Position numbers and translations under genes: made by a program
Assembly: GCA_022340865.1 (NCBI GenBank)
Contig: JAJDNC010000004.1
Coordinates: 1-64,000 of the forward strand
Direction of reading: 5' to 3'
Length of the DNA: 64,000 nucleotides
Source: Gemmatimonadota bacterium
GTDB taxonomy: Bacteria; Gemmatimonadota; Gemmatimonadetes; Longimicrobiales; Gaopeijiaceae
Part shown: positions 9,172 to 17,948 of the stretch, in pieces
How the letters are laid out: every line of letters begins with the position of its first letter
How positions within the stretch are numbered: position 1 is the first letter of the stretch
The notes under the pieces: model-generated
What the model was told of the DNA's origin: nothing
Database searches by the model: none
The model's input: the letters and a program-made list of their open reading frames with translations, nothing else

Positions 9172-10155
9172 ATGGACGAACGCTGTGAGCTCATCGTGGT
9201 GGGGGCGGGACCCTGCGGCATCGCCGTGGGCGCCGCGGCGAAGAAGGCCGGCGTCTCGTGCGTTCTGCTGGACCGCGGGTGCATCACCGCGTCGCTGGTG
9301 AACTACCCCTATTACATGACCTTCTTCAGCACCGCGAAGATGCTGGAGATCGGTGACGTCCCCTTCACCATCCCGGAGCCGAAGCCCAGCCGTCGCGAAG
9401 CCCTGGCCTACTACCGCTTCGTGGTGGAGCACTGGGACCTCGACGTGCGCCAGTACGAGGACGTCGGGGAGATCGACGGCGCCGAAGGCTCCTTCACGGT
9501 GCGCACGAAACGGCGCGACGGCTCGGAGGGCGTATACACCGCGTCCGCCGTGGTCGTCGCCACCGGGGGCTTTCACCGCCCCAACCTTCTGGGCGTGCCG
9601 GGCGAGGACCTGCCCAAGGTGCTCCACTACTACAGGGAGCCCTACCCCTTCTACGACCAGGATGTCCTGGTGGTGGGCGCGGGCAACTCCTCGGTGGAAT
9701 CCGCGCTGGAGATGTACAGGAACGGCGCGCGCGTGCAGATGGTGCACTTCCTCGACGTCATAGACCAGGGCGTGAAGCCGTGGGTGGTGCCGGACATCAC
9801 GAACCGGCTGAAGAACCGCGAGATCGTCATGCACTGGAAGCACCGCGTGGCGGAGATCCGTCCTACCTCCGTGGTGCTGAAGAGCGACGAGACGGGTGCC
9901 ACCACCGAGATCGCCAACGACTTCGTGGTGGCCATGACCGGGTGGCGCGCAGACCCGGCCCTGCTGCGGTCGCTGGGGGTCTCCATCGACGAGGAGACCG
10001 GGATCCCGGCCCACGACCCCGCCACCATGCGCACCGACGTGCCGGGTGTCTACATCGCCGGCGTCATCGCCGCGGGGCACAACGCCAACAAGATCTTCAT
10101 CGAGAACGGGCGGGAGCACGGCGGCCTCATCGTGGCCGACCGGCTCGGGAAGTAG
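9172..10155 (+). CDS. ypdA: YpdA-family bacillithiol-disulfide (thioredoxin-reductase-like) reductase
   Basis: A 327-residue FAD/NAD(P) oxidoreductase of the thioredoxin-reductase fold. Residues 8-19 (IVVGAGPCGIAVG) are the FAD dinucleotide motif and contain the single conserved Cys that marks YpdA. A second Rossmann motif (VLVVGAGNSSVESALEM) binds the nicotinamide cofactor. The CxxC pair of thioredoxin reductase is absent. Known YpdA proteins recycle bacillithiol disulfide with NADPH, which implies bacillithiol as the low-molecular-weight thiol here (inference). N- and C-terminal motifs are complete (GVIAAGHNANKIFIENGREHG). Confidence 0.9.
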   Translation: MDERCELIVVGAGPCGIAVGAAAKKAGVSCVLLDRGCITASLVNYPYYMTFFSTAKMLEIGDVPFTIPEPKPSRREALAYYRFVVEHWDLDVRQYEDVGEIDGAEGSFTVRTKRRDGSEGVYTASAVVVATGGFHRPNLLGVPGEDLPKVLHYYREPYPFYDQDVLVVGAGNSSVESALEMYRNGARVQMVHFLDVIDQGVKPWVVPDITNRLKNREIVMHWKHRVAEIRPTSVVLKSDETGATTEIANDFVVAMTGWRADPALLRSLGVSIDEETGIPAHDPATMRTDVPGVYIAGVIAAGHNANKIFIENGREHGGLIVADRLGK

Positions 10156-10238
10156 CCGGGCCGACCCGACGGCCCGGACGGCGCGCGGAGTGACGCGCCG
10201 AAGCTCGACGGCGGCCCCGGAACCACCGGGAGTCCCCG

Positions 10239-11384
10239 GTGAAGTGGCGCCGGCGCCGGCCAGCACCGATGTTGGTCTCCATGACGCCCGAGCCACACCC
10301 CGAAACGCGGATGCGTCGGACCTTCCTTCTGGTCCTCACCGTCGGCATCTCGCTGCTCTTCCTCGTGATGATCCGGCAGTTCCTCATGGCGCTGCTCCTC
10401 GCCGCCATCTTCGCGGGACTGGTGCATCCGCTGCACGCGGTCCTGCTGCGCTGGCTCAAGGGGCGGAAGACGTGGGCGTCCCTGAGCACGCTGGTGGTCG
10501 TGGTGCTCGTCGTGTGCCTGCCCCTGCTGGCCTTCCTGGGCCTCGTGGCCACCCAGGCGGTGGAGGTGAGCCAGACGGCCGGCCCCTGGATCGAGGAACA
10601 GATCAGCCACGTGGGACAGCTGGATCAGCGCCTCAGACACGTGCCCTTCCTGGATCGGATCCCCGGACTGGAGCGGGTGCTCCCGAACAGCGAGCAGGTG
10701 GTGGCCAAGGCGGGGGAGGTCGCCTCCAGCGTCGGCAGCTTCCTGGTCCGCAACCTCGCGCAGTTCACGCGTGGAACCGTGGGCTTCTTCCTCCAGCTCT
10801 TCATCATGCTGTATGCCATGTTCTTCTTTCTCTCGGACGGAGAGGCGATCCTGCACAGGATCCTCTTCTACATCCCGCTGGCGCCGGAGGACGAGGAGCG
10901 GCTCCTGGAGAAGTTCGTCTCGGTGGCGCGCGCCACGCTCAAGGGCTCGCTCCTCATGGCCATCATCCAGGGTGTGCTGGCGGGCGCCGCCTATTGGGTG
11001 GCGGGCATTCCCGGAGCCGCCTTCTGGGGAACCGTGACGGTGGTGGGCGCCATCGTCCCGGCGGTGGGGGGAGCCATCGTCTGGGTCCCCATCGTCATCT
11101 ATCTCCTCGTCATCGGCCGCGGCGGCGCGGCCCTGGGTCTCGTCATATGGTGCGGCCTGGTCGTGAGCACCATCGACAACTTCCTGCGGCCGCAGCTGGT
11201 GGGACGCGACACGCGCATGTCGGATCTGCTGATCCTGCTCAGCACCCTGGGCGGGATCTTCCTGTTCGGCGCGGTCGGCTTCGTGGTCGGGCCCATCGTC
11301 GCGGCGCTCTTCGTCACCGTCTGGCACCTCTACGGCGAGGCGTTCGGCGAGTGGCTCCCGGGTCGGGCTCCGGAGGAGGGCTGA
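10239..11384 (+). CDS. AI-2E/PerM-family membrane transporter
   Basis: A 381-residue polytopic membrane protein of the AI-2E transporter (PerM/YdiK/TqsA) family. It has an N-terminal helix pair (TFLLVLTVGISLLFLVMI), a long extramembrane middle section (about residues 115-190), then the conserved C-terminal helices with GVLAGAAYWVAGIPGAAFWGTV and a GTLGGIFLFGAVGFVVGPIVAALF motif. Family members export small molecules or act in cation/proton exchange; the substrate here is not predictable. The GTG start is supported by GGGAG six bases upstream, although internal ATG codons (residues 11, 15 and 25) are possible. It follows ypdA by 83 bases. Confidence 0.88.
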   Translation: MKWRRRRPAPMLVSMTPEPHPETRMRRTFLLVLTVGISLLFLVMIRQFLMALLLAAIFAGLVHPLHAVLLRWLKGRKTWASLSTLVVVVLVVCLPLLAFLGLVATQAVEVSQTAGPWIEEQISHVGQLDQRLRHVPFLDRIPGLERVLPNSEQVVAKAGEVASSVGSFLVRNLAQFTRGTVGFFLQLFIMLYAMFFFLSDGEAILHRILFYIPLAPEDEERLLEKFVSVARATLKGSLLMAIIQGVLAGAAYWVAGIPGAAFWGTVTVVGAIVPAVGGAIVWVPIVIYLLVIGRGGAALGLVIWCGLVVSTIDNFLRPQLVGRDTRMSDLLILLSTLGGIFLFGAVGFVVGPIVAALFVTVWHLYGEAFGEWLPGRAPEEG

Positions 11385-11461
11385 GGAAGGTCCGCGGGAG
11401 CGCGCCAGGTCGGGCCCGTAAGCGCCGTCCCTCCGAGCCTCGACCCGCCAGCACTGCTCGC

Positions 11462-11479
11462 CGCGCAGGGAGCTGCGCG
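11462..11479. terminator. short GC hairpin between convergent genes
   Basis: A perfect 7-bp inverted repeat (CGCGCAG/CTGCGCG) with a GGAG loop sits between the convergent AI-2E-type gene and the methyltransferase gene. There is no U tract on either side. It could act as a weak bidirectional terminator or mRNA 3'-end stabiliser. Confidence 0.3.
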
Positions 11480-11488
11480 AACGACGGC

Positions 11489-12205
11489 TTACAACAGGTT
11501 GTGGACCGTCCGGGAGATGACGGCGAGCAGCGTCACCGCGCCGGTGCCGAGGGCGGCCGGAACGAGTCCCCATCGACCCGGGCGGGAGGCCGGAGGCCGC
11601 GTGTCGCACGTGTACACGAAGGCCGGGGGAACGTTGAAGGGCGTGAAGCGCACGGTGATGGAGGGATAGAGCGCTTTCATCGCCCAATGGCGGCTCAGGC
11701 TGTACTGATACTGGACGAAGGTCCCGCCCGGACGCAGGCTCTCGCGGCTCGCCTGGAGGACGCGGACCACCATGTCGTCGTCCATCATCCCCAGGGGCAG
11801 GCTCGAGACCACGGCGTCCACGCTCTCGATCCCCTCCTGCTCCAGAACCTCGGGAAGACGCGACGCGCAGGAGCACCGCACGATCAGCCGCGGGTCCGGG
11901 ATGCTGCGGCAGCTCTCCACGAACACGGGGTTGAGCTCCAGCGACACCAGGCGTGCGTCCGGGCGCATCCGCCGCAGGATCTCGCGGGTGACGCATCCGG
12001 TGCCCGGGCCGAGCTCGGCGATGTTGCGCGCGGATGCGAAGTCCACGCCCGCGAGAAGGCGGGCCACCAGACGCCGCGAGCTGGGCAGGACGGCCCCGGA
12101 TGTGTGCCAGTCCTTGATGTGCTGGATCAGCGTCCACTCCCGGCGGGGGGCAACGTCGACAGCCTCTCGGTCCAGGAAGCGACCGCCATCGCCTTCAGCC
12201 TGCAC
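11489..12205 (-). CDS. class I SAM-dependent methyltransferase, phospholipid N-methyltransferase-like
   Basis: A 238-residue methyltransferase. The SAM-binding motif I is NIAELGPGTGCVTREIL, followed by the acidic motif II residue in LVSLELNPVF and a post-motif region SVDAVVSSLPLGMM. This pattern resembles PmtA-type phosphatidylethanolamine N-methyltransferases and the rRNA adenine dimethylase fold (VSSLPL in place of NLPY). The C-terminus ends in a hydrophobic stretch (LVPAALGTGAVTLLAVISRTV) that could anchor the protein to the membrane. It follows the second RND permease by 98 bases on the same strand and may be the last gene of that operon. Lipid methylation is a reasonable guess, not established. 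Confidence 0.75.
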   Translation of the reverse strand: MQAEGDGGRFLDREAVDVAPRREWTLIQHIKDWHTSGAVLPSSRRLVARLLAGVDFASARNIAELGPGTGCVTREILRRMRPDARLVSLELNPVFVESCRSIPDPRLIVRCSCASRLPEVLEQEGIESVDAVVSSLPLGMMDDDMVVRVLQASRESLRPGGTFVQYQYSLSRHWAMKALYPSITVRFTPFNVPPAFVYTCDTRPPASRPGRWGLVPAALGTGAVTLLAVISRTVHNLL

Positions 12206-12303
12206 GGAGCCTCTCCTTCAAGGGGATCTGCGCTGCCATCTCGGCCTCCATCGTTCTGTGTGATCTCGGTGACGGAGGCGACGCAGCCGCAACGGTCGGC
12301 GCG

Positions 12304-15300
12304 CTACTCCTCCCCGATCTTCGCCAGCCTCCCCTGGGGGTCCAGAAGATGATAAAGGCCCGGCACCAGGAGCAACACGATCCAGCCGGAGAGCAGGAAG
12401 CCGCCGATGACCGCGATCGCGAGCGGCTGCATGAGCTGTGAGCCGGCGCCGTAGGCCAATGCAAGCGGCAGGAGCGCGAAGCCCGTGGCGAAGATCGTCA
12501 TGGCCACAGGTCGCAGCCGCACGTGCGCAGCGTAGCGCCAGGCGTCACGCGGCAGGAGTCCGTCTCGCATCCCCAGTCGCGCACTGTTGATGACGAACAT
12601 GATGTTCTCGCCGACGATCCCCACCATCATGATCGCACCCACGTAGCTGGAGATGTTGAGGGTCTTGTCGGTGAGCAGAAGCAGCCCGAGCGATCCGACC
12701 AGCACCCCCAGGGCCGAGAGGGCCGTGACCACGGACGCGCGCCAGTCGCCGAACACGAACAGCACGAGCAGCGCGACCAGCACCACGCCGGCCATGAGCA
12801 CATAGAGCAGATCCTGGAAGGACTGCTCCTCCTGCTTGTACTGGCCGCCGTACTGGATGGACATCCCGGGACCGAGCTGCACCTCGCTCCGGATGCTGTC
12901 CTGGATCTCGCCGATCGTGCTCCCCAGGTCGCGGCCCGAGAGCCGGGCGGTCACGCCCACGTACGTCCTGAGGTTCTGGCGGTCGATCTCCGTCTCGGGC
13001 TGGCCCGTGCCGATGGTGGCGACGTCCCCGAGGGGAATCAGCGCGGTGCCGGCGCGGACGAGCAGGTCGCCCAGCGAGCCCGGGTGCTGCTCGAAGAGCC
13101 GCACGTCGTACATGCGGTCGCCCACCCGGATCTTGTCGACGACGGTTCCCAGGATGGCGGGCTCCACCGCAGCGTGGATGTCCTGGGTGGTCAGGCCGTA
13201 GCGCGCGGCTGCGTCCGGCTTCACCTGGATGTTCAATGCGGGACCCGCGATGGTGATGCCGTCGAACGCGTCCGCCGTGCCCCGCACGTGGCTCAGGATG
13301 CTCGTGATCTGCTTCGCCTTCCGCTCCAGGACGGCCGGGTCGCTGCCGAAGATCTTGATGTCGATGGGCTGCGGCTCACCACCGGTGAGGTCCCCGAGGT
13401 TGTCCTCGATGAACTGACCGAAATCGACGTGCATCGCGGGCTCCACCTGCTTGATCCGCCGCCGCAGCTCGTTGATGACCTCCTCGACGGGGCGGCGCTC
13501 GGAGCGCGGCCTCAGGTTGATCAGGTAGTCGCCCCTGTTGGGCTCGGTGATGAAGAATCCGAGCTGCGTGCCGGTGCGCCGCGAGTAGCTCATCACGGCG
13601 GGGTTCTTCATGATGATCTCGTGCTCGATCTCGTCGAGCATCTCGTTCGTGTCCGTGAGCGAGGTGCCGGGCGGAGTCCAGTAGTCGAGAACAATGGAGC
13701 CCTCGTCCATCGTGGGCAGAAAGTCCGTGCCGATGCGGCTGTAGACGAGCCAGCCGCCGCCGAGCAGCACGAGCAGCGCGACCACCGCGACGCTGCCGTG
13801 GTCGACGAACAGGTCGGTCACGCCGCGATAGGCGACGTCGGCGCGGTGCGTCACGCGGCGCCAGACGGCCCGCAGCCCACGCGGCTCGGAAGTGTCCACG
13901 AGGGGCGCACCCGAGCCCCCGTGGGCCCATCTCAGGACTGCGGTGCTATCCGCGAGCGCACTCCCTTCCCGGCGGCTCTCGCCCCCCCGGCGGATCCCTT
14001 CCAGCGCCGCGACGGCCACGGGCGCGGCCAGCACCGCGACGAAGAACGAGACGATCAGGGCCAGCGCCATCGTGAGCGCCAGCGGCTTGAAGAAGGCGCC
14101 GGTGACGCCGGGCAGGAGCGAGAACGGCAGGAAGATGATGATCGTCGACAGGCTCGAGCCCACGAGCGCCGGCCACAGCGCGTGGAGCGACGAGCGGACC
14201 GGGTAGGAATCGCCCTCCTCGATGTGCCGCTCGATGTCCTCGACCACAACGATGGCGTCGTCGGCGATGAGACCAATGGCGGCCGCGATGCCCCCCAGCG
14301 TCATCAGGTTGATGGTCTGCCCGGTCGCGGCGAGTGCCAATCCGACGATCGCGATGGTCACCGGGATCGCGGCTCCCGCCACCAGCGTCGTGCGCCAGTC
14401 CTGTAGAAAGCCGAACAGCACGAACATGGCGAGGATCACGCCGATCACGATCGCGTCCCGCGTGCCGTTGACGGCGCCGGACACGAAGCGGGCCTGGTCG
14501 TACCATGTCGTCCAGGTCACGCCGGACGGCAGCAGATCTTTCCGGCTCTTCATGAGCCGGGTGACGTCGTTCGCGATGGTGACCGTGTTGCCCGACGGCT
14601 GGCGGACGATGTTCACGAGGACGGCCGGCTGCCCGTCCGCCGTGGTGCGGACGTACGAGACCTCGTTGGCGACGTCCAGCGTTCCGAGCTGCCCGAGCGT
14701 GACCGGGGGTCCGTGGGGAACGGGCACGGCGATCTGGGCCAGCGTGTGCTCCGCGTGGACGCGGCCATTCACGAGCGTCAGGTAGAGCTCGTGGTTCTCT
14801 TCGGTCAGCCCAGCGGACAGCACGTCGTTGTCGGCGCGGATGGCATCGACCACGTCGGCGGCCGACATCCCGCGGCCCTGGAGGGCGGCCGGGCTCAGGT
14901 GGATCTGGAACTCTCGCTGGCGCCCGCCCTGGATCTGGATCTGCGACACGCCCTGGATGCCCAGGAGCGCTGGCTTGATCGTGTACTCGGCGAGGTCCCA
15001 GAGCTGTGCCTGCGTCAGGGTGTCGGACGTGAGCGCGTAGCCCTGAATCGGGAACACCGCCGTGTTCATCCACTCCACGTCGATGTGCGTGCCGGGCGGG
15101 AGATCGGGCAGGATCCGCTGCGTCTCCCCCCGGACGCGCTCCAGGGCGGTCTCCATGTCCGTGCCCCAGGCGAAGTCCGCCGACAACTCGCAGGAGCCCC
15201 GCGAGGTCGTCGAACGCACGAGAATCTCTCCCGGAACGCGCCGCACCGCCTCCTCGAGCGGGCGGGTCACGGTGGGCATCATGCGCGCCGCGGGCTCGTC

Positions 15301-15456
15301 GCCCACGTCCGCGATCACCTTCACGATGGGGAAGGTCACCGACGGATAGATCGACGCGGGCATGCGCACGGCGGTGAATGCCCCGGCCAGGACCAGTGCG
15401 ACGATCAGCCCGAAGAGCGCGGCGGGGCGGCTGCGCACCGTGTCGAAGAAGCTCAT
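12304..15456 (-). CDS. RND efflux transporter permease, second pump
   Basis: A 1050-residue RND permease of normal length. It starts with the TM1 segment MSFFDTVRSRPAALFGLIVALVLAG and has two periplasmic porter regions separated by membrane bundles. TM4 carries LIADDAIVVVEDIERHIEEG, so both relay aspartates are present. The TM10 region reads VGIVGENIMFVINSAR, without the Lys of AcrB. Its start codon overlaps the adaptor stop by four bases, which supports coupled synthesis. It is clearly diverged from the first pump in this window, so it is a separate system rather than a recent duplicate. Confidence 0.93.
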   Translation of the reverse strand: MSFFDTVRSRPAALFGLIVALVLAGAFTAVRMPASIYPSVTFPIVKVIADVGDEPAARMMPTVTRPLEEAVRRVPGEILVRSTTSRGSCELSADFAWGTDMETALERVRGETQRILPDLPPGTHIDVEWMNTAVFPIQGYALTSDTLTQAQLWDLAEYTIKPALLGIQGVSQIQIQGGRQREFQIHLSPAALQGRGMSAADVVDAIRADNDVLSAGLTEENHELYLTLVNGRVHAEHTLAQIAVPVPHGPPVTLGQLGTLDVANEVSYVRTTADGQPAVLVNIVRQPSGNTVTIANDVTRLMKSRKDLLPSGVTWTTWYDQARFVSGAVNGTRDAIVIGVILAMFVLFGFLQDWRTTLVAGAAIPVTIAIVGLALAATGQTINLMTLGGIAAAIGLIADDAIVVVEDIERHIEEGDSYPVRSSLHALWPALVGSSLSTIIIFLPFSLLPGVTGAFFKPLALTMALALIVSFFVAVLAAPVAVAALEGIRRGGESRREGSALADSTAVLRWAHGGSGAPLVDTSEPRGLRAVWRRVTHRADVAYRGVTDLFVDHGSVAVVALLVLLGGGWLVYSRIGTDFLPTMDEGSIVLDYWTPPGTSLTDTNEMLDEIEHEIIMKNPAVMSYSRRTGTQLGFFITEPNRGDYLINLRPRSERRPVEEVINELRRRIKQVEPAMHVDFGQFIEDNLGDLTGGEPQPIDIKIFGSDPAVLERKAKQITSILSHVRGTADAFDGITIAGPALNIQVKPDAAARYGLTTQDIHAAVEPAILGTVVDKIRVGDRMYDVRLFEQHPGSLGDLLVRAGTALIPLGDVATIGTGQPETEIDRQNLRTYVGVTARLSGRDLGSTIGEIQDSIRSEVQLGPGMSIQYGGQYKQEEQSFQDLLYVLMAGVVLVALLVLFVFGDWRASVVTALSALGVLVGSLGLLLLTDKTLNISSYVGAIMMVGIVGENIMFVINSARLGMRDGLLPRDAWRYAAHVRLRPVAMTIFATGFALLPLALAYGAGSQLMQPLAIAVIGGFLLSGWIVLLLVPGLYHLLDPQGRLAKIGEE

Positions 15457-16475
15457 GGCTGGATGCTCACCCGGGCGCTGTCGGGCAGGCCGACCTGTCC
15501 GTCGATGATCACGAGACGCCCCACGGGGAGGGCCGGGCTCAGGATCTCTACGTGGTCGCCTTGACGGATCCCCGTCTTCACCACCACCCAGCGCGCGATG
15601 TCGGAGGAGTCCACGACGGCAACACGGCTCACGCCGCTCACATCGTCACGGAGGACTGCCGAGGGGGGCACCACGATGGCCTTCTCGTGGACCCCCGCCA
15701 CGATGGACACCGTGCCGAAGAGGCCGACGGTGAGGTCGGGGCGCGCCGGCTCGAAGTCCAGCCGCACGGGAGCACTGAGGTTGTCGCTGGACGCCGAGGG
15801 GAGGATGCCGTGGACGACGGCGTCCACCGGGTTCGTGCCCAGGGCGGGAAGATCGATGGTAGCGGGCTCGCCGGCCCGCACGGCCGCCAGATCGCCCTGC
15901 GTGACCTGGGCGTTGAAGAAGACCGTGCCCGCCTCGGCAATGGTGAGCAGGACCTCGCCGTCGTTCAGGTAGTCCCCGACCTCGGCGGCGTGTGAGAGGA
16001 CGACCCCGTCGGCGGGGGCAGGCAGCGGGCGGCGCACGAGCTGACGCTGCGCGACCTGGATGGCGCGCTCGGCGTCGGCCGAGTCCGTGGCGGTGGCGGC
16101 CGCGGCGAGCATCTCACGGGCTCCCTCGAGAGCCGCCTGGCTGTCCTTGGAGACCACCTGGGCCAAGACCTCCCCGGCCCGGACGTGGTCCCCGTCCGTG
16201 ACCGCGAGCGAGACGAGTTGGCTCGCGAACGGAGCGCGCACGCGGTCCTGCTTGAGCGCCTCGGTCCGCCCCGGGGCGGTCACGAGGACGTCGAGATCCA
16301 CCCTGCGGATCGTGTCGACGCGCACCGGAACGCCCGGGGACTGGGCTATCATCGTGGAGGCGCCTTCGGTCGCGCCACCGCCGCTGCCGCCACCGGAGCA
16401 GGCGGTGGCGAGGACTGCGAGCACGGGCACGACGCCAGCGACGAGGGAGAGGACCGTCCTTTCTTTGCGGATCAC
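15453..16475 (-). CDS. RND efflux periplasmic adaptor lipoprotein, second pump
   Basis: The track starts this ORF at 16715, but the real start is almost certainly the GTG at 16475, which overlaps the stop of the upstream TolC-like gene (GTGA). From there the 340-residue product begins VIRKERTVLSLVAGVVPVLAVLATAC, a lipoprotein signal with lipobox LATAC followed by a Gly/Ser linker. The rest is a typical HlyD/MFP adaptor: lipoyl halves (VRAPFASQLVSLAVTDGDHVRAGEVLAQV; PLPAPADGVVLSHAAEVGDYLNDG) and beta-barrel domains. It would join the second permease to its channel. Confidence 0.92.
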   Translation of the reverse strand: MIRKERTVLSLVAGVVPVLAVLATACSGGGSGGGATEGASTMIAQSPGVPVRVDTIRRVDLDVLVTAPGRTEALKQDRVRAPFASQLVSLAVTDGDHVRAGEVLAQVVSKDSQAALEGAREMLAAAATATDSADAERAIQVAQRQLVRRPLPAPADGVVLSHAAEVGDYLNDGEVLLTIAEAGTVFFNAQVTQGDLAAVRAGEPATIDLPALGTNPVDAVVHGILPSASSDNLSAPVRLDFEPARPDLTVGLFGTVSIVAGVHEKAIVVPPSAVLRDDVSGVSRVAVVDSSDIARWVVVKTGIRQGDHVEILSPALPVGRLVIIDGQVGLPDSARVSIQP

Positions 16476-17755
16476 GAGTTCCCCCAGCGGTAGAGGTCGG
16501 CTTCGGCGACCCTGTAGTTGTAGACGACGTCCAGCCGGTTCTGGGCCGCCTGGGCCCAGGCGTCGTAGGCGTCGAGGACGGCCAGGGCGGTCCCCTGACC
16601 GCCACGGTAGACGCTCTCCGCCTGCAGGTAGGCGTCGCGCGCGACGGCGGCCGCCCGGTCGCGTGCCTCGTACTCCCCGTATAGGTCCTGCAACGCCGAC
16701 GCGGCGCGGGTCCATGCGAGGCGCGCCGCGCGACGCACCACGACATCTTGCTCGTGCGCCTGGTCGAGGGCCGCCCCCGCCTCCGCCACGCGTCCCCGGT
16801 AGATCCCGTGGTCCCAGAACGGGAACGAGAATGAGAGCGTCACTTCGGTGCCCCAGCCCGTGCCGTTGTTGAGCAGGGCATCGGTGTTGTTGAGCACCGG
16901 CTGGCCGCCGGCGTCGGCCTCCAGGTCCAGGTGGAGCTTGCGGCCCGCCTGGGCGGCGCGCACCCCGGCCTGGGCCGCCTGGATGTCAGACTGCGTCCGC
17001 GCGAGGTCCGGCGTGGCCAGCCACGGCTGGCCCGTCGTGTCCGCCGGTGCAGTGGGTTCGGGAAGGGGAGCGAGCCGGAGCGGCGCATCGGGAGCACGGC
17101 CCAGCGCGTCGTTCAGATCCATGCTCGCGGAGTGCAGCTCCCGCGTCAGGCTGGCGATGTCCGCCTCGGCCGTGGCCACGCGCTGCTGTGTCTGGAGGAG
17201 ATCGGCGCCCACACCCTCGCCCGACGCCTGCCGACTCTGGACCACGGTGAGATACGTGCGCAGCCGCTCGAGCGCACGCTCGCTGAACGCCAGGCCGTCC
17301 TGGGTCCGCAGCACGAGGTCGTAGTCGGTGCGGACGGCGTAGTCGACATCGCGGACCGCCATGCGATAGCCCGCCTGGAGCGCCTGCGCCTCCGCCTCCG
17401 TCTGGTCTCGGGCGGCACGCAGCTCACCTCCCTGGTACAGGGGCGCGCGCATCACGACCCCCAGGAAGGCATCGCTGCTGGCGTACGCCACCGGGGCTCC
17501 GCCGTGCACGTCGCCGTCCACGGAGAGCATCGGGTAGAGGGCGCCGTGCGCTTGCCGAGCCCGCGCCAGGGCACCCTGGACCTGGAGGTTGGCCACCGGC
17601 AGCCGGGCGTTGGCGTGCCGCGCCTCCACCAGGGCCGCTTCGAGGGTCAGCGGCGTAACGCTGTCGGCGGGCGCCTGTGCGAGGAGGGGCCCCGGCCCCA
17701 CGATGGCGAGGAGGAGCGCCGGTGCCACCAGCCATCCCGCAATGCGTTGTCTCAT
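16472..17755 (-). CDS. TolC-family outer-membrane efflux protein, second pump
   Basis: The track begins at 17875; I prefer the ATG at 17755, which has a G-rich ribosome-binding site and opens a clean signal peptide (MRQRIAGWLVAPALLLAIVGPGPLLAQA). The 427-residue product has the OEP repeat: TLEAALVEARHANARLPVANLQVQGA, a mid-protein coiled coil (QTQQRVATAEADIASLTREL) and a second copy ending in NRLDVVYNYRVAEADLYRW. Unlike the first pump's channel it has no lipobox. It leads a channel-adaptor-permease operon with four-base overlaps between all three genes. Confidence 0.92.
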   Translation of the reverse strand: MRQRIAGWLVAPALLLAIVGPGPLLAQAPADSVTPLTLEAALVEARHANARLPVANLQVQGALARARQAHGALYPMLSVDGDVHGGAPVAYASSDAFLGVVMRAPLYQGGELRAARDQTEAEAQALQAGYRMAVRDVDYAVRTDYDLVLRTQDGLAFSERALERLRTYLTVVQSRQASGEGVGADLLQTQQRVATAEADIASLTRELHSASMDLNDALGRAPDAPLRLAPLPEPTAPADTTGQPWLATPDLARTQSDIQAAQAGVRAAQAGRKLHLDLEADAGGQPVLNNTDALLNNGTGWGTEVTLSFSFPFWDHGIYRGRVAEAGAALDQAHEQDVVVRRAARLAWTRAASALQDLYGEYEARDRAAAVARDAYLQAESVYRGGQGTALAVLDAYDAWAQAAQNRLDVVYNYRVAEADLYRWGNS

Positions 17756-17800
17756 ACCTGTCCCCCCACCGCGAGTGGCGGCGACCGAAACCAAAGTCTT

Positions 17801-17810
17801 GAATGATAAT
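17801..17810 (-). promoter_or_regulatory. AT-rich GAATGATAAT element upstream of the second efflux operon
   Basis: The decamer GAATGATAAT lies 46-55 bases upstream of the TolC-like start codon. The identical decamer forms the core of the Fur-box-like element at 49472-49490. Here only about half of a 19-bp Fur consensus is matched, so this may be a half-site, a promoter element or coincidence. Confidence 0.3.
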
Positions 17811-17883
17811 CCCCGCTTCCTGACGCTTGCCTTACAGGAGGGGCGGCCTCCGGGACCCCCGGCTCCGGCGCCCACACGCAGAA

Positions 17884-17919
17884 CGCGGGCCCGGCATGCC
17901 GAAGCACGCCGGGCCCGCG
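17884..17919 (-). terminator. strong 16-bp hairpin with UUCG tetraloop downstream of the VPS10/BNR gene
   Basis: Read on the minus strand this is CGCGGGCCCGGCGTGC-TTCG-GCATGCCGGGCCCGCG: a 16-bp stem with one G-U wobble, capped by a C(UUCG)G tetraloop. It begins 29 bases after the stop codon of the VPS10/BNR gene and precedes the second efflux operon. Only a short T-rich stretch (TTCTG) follows, so it may act as an imperfect intrinsic terminator or as a 3'-end stabiliser. Confidence 0.65.
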
Positions 17920-17948
17920 AATGGCATCACCCGACCGCGCGTCCTACC

